64,000 nucleotides of DNA from Paracentrotus lividus (taxonomy: Eukaryota; Echinodermata; Echinoidea; Camarodonta; Echinidae), in NCBI GenBank assembly GCA_940671915.1, contig CALNVZ010003435.1, positions 4,415,744 to 4,479,743 of the forward strand, in the 5' to 3' direction. Below the pieces are notes generated by a model, which was not told the origin of the DNA, did not search any database, and was given only the letters and a program-made list of their open reading frames with translations. The stretch's first letter is position 1, and the number at the start of each line of letters is the position of its first letter. The translations under genes and the position numbers were made by a program. Positions 1 to 13,573 of the stretch are shown in pieces.

Positions 1-1699
1 ACCAATTTATACCTAAAGTATTTCCACTGAATATATAGTAAATGTATAGTATATATAGTAATTAAACCCCCTCCCCCGTACAAAAAGGGGTGGTCCCCTT
101 TCAGTGATCGCTTGATCAATAAGCTATAGTATGGACAAGTATAGGAAATAAAATTAGTAGTTCGAACTCTAATACATGATATAAAGACATTATATTCGCC
201 AGTGAAACCATTCCCATCGGTAAGCAAATTGGTCGAGATTATACCTTGATTAACCTCCTTAATAAACTTCAACATTGTAATAAATTAAACGGCGGCTCCT
301 TTTAAGTTAATAAAGTGCTCTCCAGTGAAAGTCACTTTATTAAACAGAGTAATACTCTTCCCTAATGCTGTAATTTCCTCTATATCCTTTACAAACTGGG
401 AGGGTTCATCAGGTAGTCGTATAAAGGCTATCTACAATATACTATTGTAATGCTAAACGAAGAGAAAGCTGTTTACAAGAGTAATTAATGAAGAAGACCA
501 CTACTGATCTCTTTAGTTAGTCGGTAACTTCAGTCGAATTTTAAGACGAGCAGACAATGGGAAATGTGAAGCGAAAGTCGTAAAATTTAGAGGCTTTCTT
601 CCTCGCCGACAAAGGGAAGTTGGACAAAACTCTCTCTCTACAAACTTTCGGAACATAAACGGATTAGAGCAATAGAAAACAATACATCACTTGCTACCAA
701 TGGGCTTATTGAGTAGAGTTTCTTGTTTTGGTATCCGCTTAGAGACCTTTAGTCAGTGTGGGTCAGAAAAGACACAAGAATAGTGAAACCCCAAAAGAGT
801 TGGAATGGATGTTTTATTAAAGCGATAACCTTGTTGTGTGGCGTTTAATGAGACCCATCTTGTAGGCTAATACAACCAGTTAAGCGGCCCTCAATTGCAT
901 GTTTATGGATGCGATTAAAGAAGCAAAGTGGCTTTTCGTATTGACCATATACAAACTTTAAAACCTTGTTGAGCGGTAGGGTTTCGGTAAGTTGAAAGCA
1001 TACCGATGACATCGAAGGAAAAAACACACAAAAGCTGCCAAAATAGAATCGGAAATTTCACCGCCGAGTCGTTTATTCGTGTGCTCCATTGACCCAATAC
1101 ACCCTTGTTCTTCAATGATCATCCTCCTTGATCACTCGCATCATAATGGCCTACTAAAATCACGGCAGAATAACACGGGAGAAACTACTTACAAATTTCC
1201 CTGTCGTTTTGTAACGAAATGGGTATGGTATGAAAAGACAATCGAGTGTCTTAAAGGGAATAAATCCATTACCATTCCCGCGGAATTACCCATCAAATAT
1301 TTTATGAGGTCCTTAATGAACCCATTATGCCCACCATGGTGTGTAGATTCGAGTGCTGAGAGTTGTATTACTATCTAATGATTGAAAAGTTATGAGGGAT
1401 AATCCTATGAAACCTACAATCCTAGTAGTTTTATGAGCATTTTGTTTACACTTTGTTTACGACTATTCTTAATGTTATAAAAAAATAAAGTTTTTTTTTT
1501 AAAATAGACTTTCTGAAGAAATCGTAGAGTTCGATTAATTTTACAAATTTTCGTTAAAATTGACGATTTTCAAATACATCATACAACATATTTTGTACAA
1601 ATAGGATTAGAAAACGTGCATTTTTAATTCACTATGACCCCTTCGTGTATACCTTAACGCATGTATGTTTAGGATTCAGTTGAATTGTATGAAACAAAA
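1..1699. other. Intergenic, nothing recognised
   Basis: AT-rich sequence with short open frames on both strands that resemble no protein family I know. No repeat structure is visible apart from short A/T runs near 1480-1500. Confidence 0.6.
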
Positions 1700-2197
1700 A
1701 AAATCAAAGAAACAAGGTGAAAGAAAGTTTGAGAACAATTGAATAAATAATAAGAAAGTTATGTGCATTTGAATGTTGTGATCACTAACGCTATGGAGAT
1801 CCTCACACTGGCAACAGGCCCAAGATGTGTGATGTCACACATGAACAACTCTCCCATATGATATACAAAAAAATACCAAAAATTTCTTCTTTTTCCTCAT
1901 TCTAATGGTAGTACAGACTCTTCACACATGATCATATTTTGTGAACTTGTATTACATGTCCTCCCATGTAAAGAATCTCAGATCTTTTAACGGAATCAAT
2001 TTAAAAAAAGACAATTTGAGTGAAATATGTACAAAAGTAATGGGGAAGTTGTTCATATATGACATCACACATCTTGGGCCCGTTGCCAATTTGAGGATCC
2101 CCATAGCAGTAGTGATCACAACATTCAAGTGCTCATCACTTTCTTATTATTCATTCATTTTTTCTCAAATTTTCATTGATCAGCTTCTTTGATTTTC
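1700..2197. mobile_element. Foldback (MITE-like) element, family E
   Basis: Two arms of about 160 bases (1700-1862 and 2040-2197) are inverted copies. The left arm reads AATGTTGTGATCACTA and later GGCCCAAGATGTGTGATG; the right arm carries the reverse complements. An unrelated 180-base spacer lies between. The short open frame at 1941-2192 falls inside and is not a gene. I infer a non-autonomous DNA transposon; no target duplication is clear. Confidence 0.7.
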
Positions 2198-2334
2198 CTG
2201 TTTTTGTACAATTTAATGAATTCCTAGGGTTTCCTTCCCCTTTAATATTGGACAAAATGGGGGCTTTTGTGTGAAAGGAGAGGGAAAGTGATATTGTGTA
2301 TAGATCGACTTAAATCAGAAGATAATTGAGTAAA

Positions 2335-2992
2335 TGTATACTTTACTGGAAACACTTTTCCAGGTTCAAAGTTTTACTTTCCTTGAAATGTTGAGTAATA
2401 TCTTAAGTTTTACTTTACTTTAATTGTTTATCTCGGCCTGTATCGTAAATTATCTTACTTTACTCTGTTATTGACATCTGAAGTTTTACTTTATACACTT
2501 AAAATGTGTATATTACATATGCATGAAATGTTTATTCGTATCTAACGGTTTACTTTAATTTACTTTAAATCTTTATTTACACGTCTTTCCTTTACTTATA
2601 TATTTTTTTTCCATATATTTAATTTAAATTTTCTTGAAAATAAATCGGTTCATTTATATATTTATAGGCCCTATACATCCTAAACTTTACTTTACTTAAA
2701 ATGTTCGTTTATATCTCAACTTTAACTTTGATTATCAATGTTTTTCTTCAGTTTTCCTTGAAAGTTTTACTGCTTGAAATGTGTATTTTATCTTCAGCCT
2801 GACCTTACTTGAAATGTTTATCTTCAGTGGGTTTTTTTTTCTTACCAGAAATGTTATGTTTTAAGTTACTAATTTCTACTTAATTTGAAATGGTCATTGA
2901 AATGTTAAAGTTTAATTAACTTGATATGTATATCTATATAATATGTTTTACTTTGCTTGAATGTATACTTGTATCTAAAGTTTTACCTTTCT
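2335..2992 (+). repeat. Degenerate tandem array based on AAGTTTTACTTTACTTGAAATG
   Basis: Many diverged copies of a roughly 45-65-base unit containing AAGTTTTACTTTACTT, often followed by GAAATGTTTAT and a TATCT segment. Copies can be followed near 2370, 2405, 2480, 2555, 2690, 2765, 2805 and 2945-2985. It is an old minisatellite. Confidence 0.6.
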
Positions 2993-5900
2993 TCAGTCAC
3001 CATGGTATATATCGTAAGCATTATGATAAGGGAAATGAGATAGAATACACTTCCGGAACGAATATCTTTATCAATTTTTATAGCAGAAATCAGACCTCAT
3101 GCTTGCAACCTCATATAACCCCGGTTATCAAGTACATTATGAAGCTATCAAGGCACCATGTCGATTGGAAATAATTATTATTTTATTGCCTATTAATTTT
3201 CATTCACAAGCTTTTCTTAATATCTTAACGACATGTAACAACGTACATCATGTTAGTTTAACGTACTCTAATCGTAAATCATCGGGCAATCGCTATTTAA
3301 CCATTTCAATAATCAGTTATAATTGTGCGCATATGCATCTACCAATGGCCAACGAAAAGCAGCCTCGTGCAATTTTTAAATAACTTTTCTTTTCAAGTTT
3401 TCATCTCCAGTAGATAACGATCGGTCGTAAACCAGTTCAATACATCCCCAAAACAAGTTGCTCAATTATTCTATTAATCCAAATTGACCCCAATAAAATT
3501 TCCATCGCATACATTGAACTGCTATTGTGCCCGTCATAGACACGGTTTCCTACAAAAGCATTTATTTTATTGAATGAAATCGGCGTTTACTTTAAAACAC
3601 AAACGCCGAGCATCACAGAAAATAAAATAACATCATCTGATGGCTATCTCGTTCAGCTGTCGCGTATATTTTATTTTTAAATAAGTTTATTTCTAATTAA
3701 TTGTCCGATAGTTAAAGTGAGGTTCTTGAAAATCAGTCAATTAGTGTATTTCTATATTTCCCAAGACCCGTAAGAAGAAGTAGTGCACTATCCAATGAGC
3801 TATCTTTGAATCGATCACGTGATATGGGCTTTTCACCCTTCACCCAGTAACTGATTTTTTTTCTCCCCTAGTTGTTTATTGGTCAGCGCAGCTCCATTTC
3901 TCCCAACTTTTATTTTCCGTATTGAGAACAGATCTAATCGAGTAGTAGTGTGGGGTCATGTATTGTTCCTCTGTTTCTTTGCAAAAGCGCTAGAGTCCCA
4001 TGTATATCCGATTATCTTGGAGTAATTATCCTTTAGAGGGTTTCTTCGTGATTGTGCTTCAATATTAAATCCTTTCCTTCCAGCATGTTATGTCGGTATC
4101 GAGGAGATGCTGAAAAATTGTCAAATAGAGATGCTTTAATGTTTGTTTATTGATATGATTGTATTATACTCATCGGTCGTAAACAAAAATTAAAAAGCAT
4201 TTCAAAGTGACGACCCATTTTTATTTTATTTATTTATTTTTTTATTATTATTATTTTTTTATTTTTTTTTTTTATCCGGAGACGTTACAATATAGATCAC
4301 GATTATTCAAATTATGATGACACATTAGGACTATTATTTCTTTCTATAAAATATTACACGTGACATTGTAGAACCAGTTTCTGCTCGAATAATGTTGCTC
4401 TTTCAGGTTCAAAACTCTAAACTGGTTTCAACAATTTTGTGATTGGGTTTTCCCATTAATAGTAATTGTACAGACGATCGAACACTGAGATTTTCAGTAG
4501 AAATATATTTGATCGTGGTTATTGTTGTTGATACATTCGAATAATAAAAAGGCTGTATGATCATTACGACAACTTTATAAACACAAAGGACAATAATTGT
4601 GCTCCGTATCTTAATTATATTTCATGTCAATTCTAATAACCTTCCCAAATCAAAGGGGCTAATATGCTGTACTCCTATCACATGTACACGGCACACAACA
4701 AGGGGTATAACCGTGGCGCCACCTGAGCTCCTTCGGTCTACCACTACGTCACTCAGGTATGCCAATAATTCGATACACTTGTCAGATAGGCAAATGTGGT
4801 TCTTAATCCTACTTTTTGTGACGATTTAGTTTTTTCTTTAATTCTTTAGGATTCTAGGGCAAAGCTACTTTGTAATTTTTTTTACACAGTCTAGTTATTT
4901 TGAAGAAAAAAAATCCAGTTTCATTTTGACAATCTTTATTGTCACTTTCTTTTTTCTTTTTTTTTTTTTTTTACTTTTCACGTCACGTCACCCTCGCTGT
5001 CTCTCCCCGTTTCCCTCCCCCTCTCTTATATTTTCCTTCTTTTTTTGTTGTTGACCTTTCCAAATAGTAATGACATCGTGAGGCAGGTCACAAAACTTTG
5101 AAAGGTCACAACAAATTCATTTTTAATGTTTGTATCGTAATTTACATTAATTTTCGAAAGTGAATAATGATACAAATTTTGTATTTTCCATTTGTTTAAA
5201 TATTTGTAAAAAATTAATGTTCATGGGTTAAATGATGTCGTAGAATGATCAGGTCTGTCTTCTAGGTGATTCGCTAAATTAACAAACATCAATCCTAATC
5301 ATTTCTACGAAAACATATGGAATAATTGTAAAGTGGTTTTATGTTCAATGACATGTCATGGTGTGATGATATTTTCACATTCGCCCACGCATAAAAACTT
5401 ACATACTTTTACTTTGAGCTTAGTTTTTTGTGGTTACCTCGTATCATGATTATTGTATTTTGTTTCATGTGTGTTTTAGATTTTGAAAGGTCGAGAGAAG
5501 ACCCCTCATTTTGATGCTTCTCTCATACTCCATCCCTTCTTTCCAATTGCGCACGAATCTATTATGTTTTTTCATATCATAGAACTTTATGAAAAATTAA
5601 AACTTATGATGCACCTTACAAATAACATTATTTCGAAAATAACTCAATACCATTTTGTTCCAATGATTTACCAACAAAACAAATTTAACACAGGCAGTGT
5701 TCAGTTAGAATGAAAATTAATCACAGTATATAGTCCAGTCCAGTCTAGACCATTCTTTCATCAGGTCTTAATACGCGCTGTTTGTTGTACATGAAACACG
5801 GCTTTGATTTATCGTCCGATTACAACACTGAAATACGTGTTTGGTAATAGCGGCTCCTTGGCGTCAAGGGAGGGGCGCCGAGTGATGATAGGGGCGCGGA

Positions 5901-7257
5901 GAGGGGCCCTCGTCAAAAAACGACCTCGAACTTCAATTTGAGGTCCTCCCTTTTCTTCGGGGGGGGGGTAGAAGTTTTATTTTGATTATTTCGTGGGAAT
6001 CATCCGGGATTTCATAAAGTGGTTATCGACAATATTAATTTTCAGATTTGCATGTGCGATTGTTAAAAATTCATGATGCCTAAAGTGTTGTTGTAAACAA
6101 TATTGTTGATTTGATTTGTGTAATATCGATTATTTGTTATGGAATTTCGGAGAGTAGTTTTAAAACTGTTACGACATGGCTTCCAGACTTGTTTGTAATT
6201 TCAGAATCGTTTATTAAAAAAACAAAAACAAACAAACAAACAATGTTTTAAGGTTTATTGATGTATTGAATTTAAAATACAATTTTTAAAAAAACATTAC
6301 ATAGATCACTTTTGTATTGAAATGAATAATTGGCAACTTGACCTTTCCATATTTGCCATTGAATTCGATGATCAAAATAATGATATTTGATAAAGGAATA
6401 GTATTCATCTGACAAGAAACATTTTTTTTTTTTTTAGGAAAGACATTTATTATTTATTTATTATAATCGAAGAAATACTTTTACGTGAAATAGCTTTGGA
6501 AAATTACACGGTATATTTTCAACGATATCAGATTTCGAATAACGAAGAAAATGTTTTGACAAGAAATGTGATGTAGGGTTTATCCTTTAAAACTGCAATC
6601 CATTCGAGTAATATTCTAAGTAAATGCATAATCAGGCTATATGCAAATGAAGGAAAATAAATTTAAAAAAAAAATCATTAAAAAAATTTATTTGTTGAGG
6701 AAATGTCAAAAATATTCTATTTTGGGGTATTTACGGTACAGATTGTTTTGAAGAGCTGGAACTTGAAAATGAAATATTTTTAAAATTCTTATTTTATATT
6801 CAATAAAAGCTTATTTGCATGCACTTAATGTGCCATATTTGAAACGTTTGTGGAAATATTCTGATTAAAGCTCATTACAAAACAGAAAATCTAACAGTTT
6901 TGGGCATTTCAAACTTCACTCTGTTTCGTTCCTCGCGAGAATTCCAGCCCCTCCACCCCTCCTCCCCTAAAATCACCCCGAGCTATCGGGCTCCGCATCA
7001 TTGGCAAGTCGATGGGAGAAGAATACCCGTCATCTCTCGCTCGACTTCGTTATGCTTGTAGCCGGATAATTAACTCCTAACCGTGCGAACAAAATATGAC
7101 GGCTGATAATACAGGCCTGTTGATAGACGAAGACAAAGTTCTTGACTCTTGCTTGTAAGATGGGGTGCAGCAAAATACCAACGTAAAGTAAAACGAATGA
7201 AATGGAATGATTGCTGAACGTACTTGGCAATATTAATAATGATACCGATTTTGCTAT
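2993..7257. other. Intergenic, AT-rich, mostly featureless
   Basis: No gene recognised. It contains a hairpin at 3561-3633, T-rich runs near 4220-4275 and 4950-4975, and a G/C-rich patch at 5840-5970 with a short inverted repeat (GACCTC...GAGGTC). Short open frames look random. Confidence 0.55.
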
Positions 7258-7313
7258 TTCTGCTACTACTATTGCTGCTACTGCTACTACTACTACTACT
7301 ACTACTACTACTA

Positions 7314-7351
<38 letters not shown>

Positions 7352-7424
7352 ACTACTACTACTACTACTGACCTACTGCTACTACTACTCTACATACTAA
7401 TGCTAATACTACTAACTACTACTA

Positions 7425-7455
<31 letters not shown>

Positions 7456-7480
7456 ACTAACTACTGCTACTACTACTCTG

Positions 7481-7567
<87 letters not shown>

Positions 7568-7576
7568 GCTGCTGCT
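7258..7576. repeat. (ACT)n trinucleotide microsatellite
   Basis: About 320 bases of imperfect ACT/CTA triplets with occasional GCT. It yields Thr/Leu/Tyr-run or Val-run open frames on the two strands, which are artefacts. Confidence 0.95.
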
Positions 7577-8229
7577 ATACCATGTATACTACTAAAATAA
7601 TGATAATTATCATTTTTATAATAAATAAATAAATAATTAACTGTACTAATCATAATGATGCAACAATTTCAACCCTACTTTTCCTTCTAAATTTAGAAAT
7701 GATTGAAGAGCTTATGTGTATCAATCTCCACCTTAAATACATCGTAAGTAAAAGGCTTCCTAAGATAATCTCAATAAAAGTCAAACGAGCATTTCGAAAT
7801 CAATAAAATAGTTATAAGATTAGCTAACCCAGTCGTAACACCGACTTTGCCAACTCTAATCCTACAGTTCGTTTTTATTTATCAAAACAAAAATAACAAC
7901 ACCAGTCTATACCGCCCACGTATACAGGCGCCACGCAGCCATTGAAGTAAAGAGGGATAAAACTTATGGCGTTTAATCCTTTCACAATGCCCTTTTACTA
8001 CTAATAACTGGCGTAACAGATAAACAGAATCCTAACTGAATAATATGTATTGGAATTCACTTCAAATGTATAAATCAATAAAGGGAAATCCTCGATGTAA
8101 GACGACAAGCTTGGGCCTTAAACCAAAACAGTAATTGTTTTTAATTCGAAAGAACTTCAATAGCTGACACTTCTTATGCGACCACCTTGATAGCGGCGCC
8201 ACAGATATCAAGATATCGGAGAAAGGGGT

Positions 8230-8230
<1 letters not shown>

Positions 8231-8310
<80 letters not shown>

Positions 8311-8315
8311 TATAA

Positions 8316-8348
<33 letters not shown>

Positions 8349-8351
8349 TAT

Positions 8352-8396
<45 letters not shown>

Positions 8397-8407
8397 AAGA
8401 GAGAGGG
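8231..8407. repeat. (GA)n microsatellite
   Basis: Long GA run interrupted twice by GATGGAGATATAAAGA, indicating a higher-order duplication inside the tract. Open frames across it are artefacts. Confidence 0.95.
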
Positions 8408-11334
8408 GTGAAATAGTAAGTTTAGTTTTTGACAGTCTCAAGTTGAAAATTGGGATGATCTTTGTGCATATTACAGATTGAATTCCATGCAGGGTTTATT
8501 TAGTTATTTATTTATTTATTTGTCTTATATTCATCACTGCCTCCCCCTTGTTGCACCATTCATCATTATAATGATAACGACATTTGTAAATTTGCAAAAC
8601 AGTTCAAGGCACACTTCGAATCATAGAAATGAAATATACATCATCATTCATTCTGATCAATAAAAAGACCAGCAGAAGAGCTTTTAGAATCGAAGTACGA
8701 TTACTTCTGGATATCTACCTATCAGCCATTTTTCAAAAGGAATCAAAGCCACTTTTTCCACTCAAACAAAAAGAAGAAGAAGAAAAAAAAATTCATTGAT
8801 AAAGATACAAATGTTTGGTCAGGTATACGTAGCGGTCTCTTTGATAATAAATTATAAGTATTTACCTAACTCTTAGATCAATTACATACAAAATAATGGT
8901 CTGTTTAATATCACATGTTCACAGAAGACTTTACGAACTCTTGTAAACAAAGACCGTTTTCTATAAAGTTATAAAAGTGGATTTAATCCCCTTTGGAACG
9001 ACACTCTTCTTTCAACTTATCATTTTCACCCTTTTGAAAAAGTGTATGTAAGTTGACAAAATGTTCAACTCATGACGGGGTTGAAATATACTGATCGATG
9101 TATCGGTATACTATTAAGCCTTATGTCACCATCATGGCGGCAGACTGTTCCACACTGTTCGATAAGACAAAGCTATAACTATAATCAATTATTGTCTTAT
9201 TATCCTTCAGAAATTGAGATAACCACGAGATGACTGAGAGGTGAGTCATCATCGGGTGTTCACGTTTAAAGGGATTGAGTAACTTTCAAAAACAAGAGCA
9301 ATTAGATCAAGATTAATAAAATTATATTGTTCCTATACAGTAAAAACAAACTACTGAAAGTTTCAGATCAAATGGAAGTCATTTACTACCTTAAAACAGT
9401 GTAAAAAACAATGCCAAGCATACAGCCGAACACAAGTACCCTCTCTGCTGCCAGCTCACTAGGCCGCCAGGGATGTGGGCTATACAACATGAAATGGGTG
9501 TATGTTGTGCCATGTGGAAAAAGCACATGATTTTATGAACCATCCGGTGTTGGTTTATAAAATTTGAGTATGAAATCATTGATATCTCGAAAATAAAGCA
9601 AGCAATTAGCTTGCAATTTTAAAGAGATACCAGACTGACCTAAGTGTTTATAATTATGTTGGCAAAATAAGCTAAATCGAATAAAAGGTGATTTGAATAT
9701 CATTCAATGTTACTGCATCCCTTTAAAAAGGATCTACCTCTAATTGAATAAATTATATCCAGGGAAAGTATTTTTCGCATAATGCGACTTTTTTTAAAGA
9801 AGAACAATAGAATATCTGCCACGTTGCTTTCATTTTTATACAATATTTTACTTATAAAGATAGCGTATAGAGTTCTACAGATTTCAATAAGAAACGTAAG
9901 AAGAATAAAAATGTAAAGCATTTGGAAAATATGCAAAAACGAGAGAGAGAAAAAAAATGCACAAATGTATAAAGCATGAAACCAACGATTGGTCCCCAAA
10001 TAAAACATATTGACAGTCGTACATCTTGGGCAACGAATTGTAAGAAATTAAAATAATGGGTCACCAGAAGTCATTTTTGGCATGGTTAATTGTTTATGTG
10101 AAAGACCACACCCATCCACCCCTTCCACCATGGTCCGTCTCTGTGGCGCCGCGACGAAGGCGCCAAGAGATCCCATACCTTACATACGTAAAGAGTGACT
10201 TACAAAATAAGGGGTTAAGAACAATTCTACATCTAACGGGCTGTATTTTTAATACCATTTGATTGTTCTTCGATCCTTTTTTACGGGATTATCAATTTGA
10301 AATTATGTATGGGGAAGTTGCAAGCCTTATGAAAGTTGATATCAATTTCGAAAATTTTGTTCTGGAGTATCAATGAGAGCCCTGTGCGACTCCAACAGAT
10401 ATTTATGTTTCTCCACAAAAATTATTTCATTTGTCTTTGTCCTCGATGAGAAACAACCATTTTGTAACCGTTTCTAATTGGTATAATGTATCTATCTCTA
10501 CATCCCCCTCTTTTTTCTATCCGTTTCGTATCATTGTTCTTATTATTTTCTATTTTGCTTTTTATAACGTGAAGTGAATGACGAATATGTTAAATTTAAT
10601 TTTCAATATTGTAGAAGCATACTATTCTATATAATCAAGATAATGTATATCCTTAAATTTAAAAGTCTGCAAAACCCATCCCTCCCCTACCGAGACCTTC
10701 ATACGCCACATGTTATCTTTCGCCTCCTACTGATGAAGAGGGGTTCCTACTAGCAACCCTATAGCCCGCTACTGACCGCGACTGACCAATACATGTCTGG
10801 CCTCAGGACTGGCTTGTCAATTATATCCGTGTTCCGTGCTTGATCGATTGACTTGTTTATATGTCTCGTCACTGCTCCTAAATGATGTGTGCAAACTCAA
10901 AACAATTTCCTTATTTTCGGAGAGGTACCCAAAACAGAAATCAGGTCAGAAGAATATATATAAAACACTGATGTAGTAGCAAACACCTCGGATATTATGT
11001 CGGTAGTGCCGTAATTTCTTTTTAATGAAACGGGGGAAAATTGAGAGAGAAAAGGGGCGGAATTTGAAATATTTTCCCCTGGGAGTTAGGGTATATCTTT
11101 AAAATCTATTACAGGAAATGTTGTATTTGTAAACAAGGTCATTTACAACCTTATCTGGTAACCTTAAGGTCGTTACCACCTTTATTTACATACATATTTC
11201 AAGGTTGTCTGGTATGAAGAATGGAATAGCCGCCATGATTGTTCAAACAGTCAATAAGATTTGTATTTTTACAACTTCTATTGTAAAGTGTGGTATTTGA
11301 AAGACTTGAAAAGTAATATAAAACGATCATATAA
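8408..11334. other. Intergenic, nothing recognised
   Basis: AT-rich DNA with only short, low-complexity frames on either strand. No repeats above background were noticed. Confidence 0.55.
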
Positions 11335-11788
11335 CAGGCGCAGCGCTACGGTGCAATTTGCATCTCATTAGCGAGCCTTCTATTTTGAATTCCCAACGAA
11401 CTTCTACGTGCGTTCGACAAACGTGGACGATGAAAGTCAAAATCTTGTTTTTGTCACTGCGTCGCTTTGGCGGCCTTTCATGTGCTGAAACTTTCCACAA
11501 GAACTATCATTTTCATTACCTTGATATGGGTGAAAAAATAATTGAATTCCGTGGGGTAAAACTTGAGATATCATCATGTTTTCAAACAAGACCTTACCGA
11601 AAACAAGCTATCTACTATTTGTTGACACAACCGTAGCGCAAATGCTACGATCATGAAAAGTAATATTTCATATTCATGAGGCTTCATTCCTTATATGGTG
11701 CTAGTGTTCGCTGGGCCCGTCTTATATTTTGAGAGAAAACCATAGTTTTGTACAGGCCTTACAAAGAAATTGGACTCAACGAACTTCG

Positions 11789-11945
11789 AGAAATGACGTC
11801 ATTTCTTTTTAGAAAAGTAGAGCGCATGCGCTGTGCAACGAAGAGCTGGCTCGCTCGCGATCGATCAGCTGTTCACGCTCACGTGTGTGGTTTGTGTTTT
11901 GACGTGATCGCTGGAAGAAAACAAAGCGATCGGAGCCCATATTTT
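11789..11945 (+). promoter_or_regulatory. Candidate promoter and first exon: CRE, NRF1 site, E-box and a splice donor
   Basis: An 18-base perfect palindrome AGAAATGACGTCATTTCT (11789-11806) centres a full CRE. It is followed by GCGCATGCGC (11822-11831), the NRF1-type site, and CACGTG (11880-11885). The block is rich in CG and ends at a GTAAGTA donor at 11946. No coding frame or known product can be assigned; a non-coding first exon is possible. Confidence 0.4.
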
Positions 11946-12612
11946 GTAAGTATTTTGTCCGATTCATAGATTTTCTATTATATATTTTTGAGCTCAGAAT
12001 ATTACCGAATCATTGAGTTCTTTTCAAAGCTGTCACAAAGATGTAAAATCACTGGAAAAGACCGATTTTGCACTCTTCATTTTTTCGTAAACTGCGTGGG
12101 TTTCGTGTTTGCGCGGTGAGTGATGAGTGTTTGTCGTGTCGTAGCTGAGCTGAGCTGAGCTGAGCTGCGGGAACGATGAATTATCAAATTATTAATTTAG
12201 CCTATATTTTTTAAAGTATTTATTTGAATGAAAATACATATGCATGCTCTTGATTTCATTTCATGACTGTTATTATTTTTTCCCCTTCAAAGCTTCATTG
12301 TTTTGTCACGCCTTTTGAAGTGGTTAAAGTGCCCATCTCCCTGGCCTAGCTGTGCTCTATTTTCTTTGAAAATGAAATATCTTAATTTGTCAAACCATGT
12401 ACAGGACAAGGATCAAGGGGGTCGAAATATTCCAATATCAGTAGGCCTATATTTTAGCCTCTATTCTGTGTTTGCTATGTTATTTGTCGGTGATGGATGA
12501 GGAAAATAGTTTGTTCGATAACTATTATTTTATTTTTTATTTTATGTTGTACGATGGTACATTGTGTATAGACCTACTCCAATATTTTTTTGTATTTTAT
12601 TAATTATTACAG

Positions 12613-12711
12613 GATCTACATGATGTGTCTGCCTGACAAAGATACGTGTTGATTAGACTAGAGTTTGACGAATATATCTATCCAGCCAGATGCAGACAAT
12701 ATTCTTAATCG
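12613..12711 (+). other. Candidate non-coding exon
   Basis: Bounded by TTAATTATTACAG and GGTATGTG. It follows the 11.8-kb promoter-like block and resembles the start of the candidate exon at 13160. I see no sustained coding frame. Confidence 0.2.
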
Positions 12712-13159
12712 GTATGTGATATCTCTTTTTTATAGTTTAAGAAATAATTAATTACTAATGGTGCTGGCATGCAGAGTTGTACAGTTTCTGTTACGTAGGC
12801 CTACCCAGTTACATACATAATTCTAGCCATATGAAGACTGGACTAAAAAAAATAAATACAAAGATTTCACAGTCTCTTCTTGGAGAAATTATTTTTAATT
12901 ACTGTGATGCAATCCATTTGGATGGTTTTAATTCAATGTTATTCCATTGATTTATGTAATTTTAACAATCGTTATTTAGGGTCAATTAATATTCTTGACT
13001 TTGACATAACACAAATTTGGAAACAGTGAATCCGCAGATTTTTCCATCGTGTTCTTGATAACAAAGGTTCCTTATCCTATTGTACTGATTTTTTTTATTT
13101 TTTGATTTTTTGATTTTTTTTTAAAATAATTCTGACCCCCTCCCTCTTTTTATTTACAG

Positions 13160-13470
13160 GACCTACATTGTGCACCTCACTTGAAGGAAGAGAGAGAGAG
13201 ATCCTGATGAATAGCATTCATCAGCCAGTTATTCAGTCGGCCAAACTTCCATCTGTCCATCAGTTATCCAGCCCTCTTTCGTTGAACATGTTGAAGAGTC
13301 GACTACTTCATATAGATTTTCGCATGATAGATAGCAACTTATTAAGTGTAATACCAAATGAAAGACAATTTTTTAAAGTTATTAAAGTTGTAATACAGTC
13401 AACTCCCATGAATATCAGGTCTTGTTACCAAGGTATTTACCTAATTCTTTATTGAACAATTTAAAATATA
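13160..13470 (+). other. Candidate exon start with polypyrimidine acceptor
   Basis: The acceptor CTCTTTTTATTTACAG precedes GACCTACATTGTG, which is similar to the beginning of the block at 12613. The 3' limit is not clear. A frame of up to 95 codons is open here but resembles no known family. Confidence 0.2.
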
Positions 13471-13573
13471 TCATTATCTAATTTTGCTCGTCATAAAGGG
13501 AGTAGACTGTATTCTTTAAGTTTATAAACCATTGGGTGATAATAATGATGACATACTTGTAATCATTACTCAT

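Noticed and set aside
7211..7653. Long Thr/Leu/Tyr-run and Val-run open frames on both strands
   Set aside because: Pure products of the (ACT)n repeat.
9700..10008. 102-codon minus-strand frame with hydrophobic stretches
   Set aside because: AT-rich composition alone gives Phe/Ile/Leu runs; no splice context or recognisable domain.
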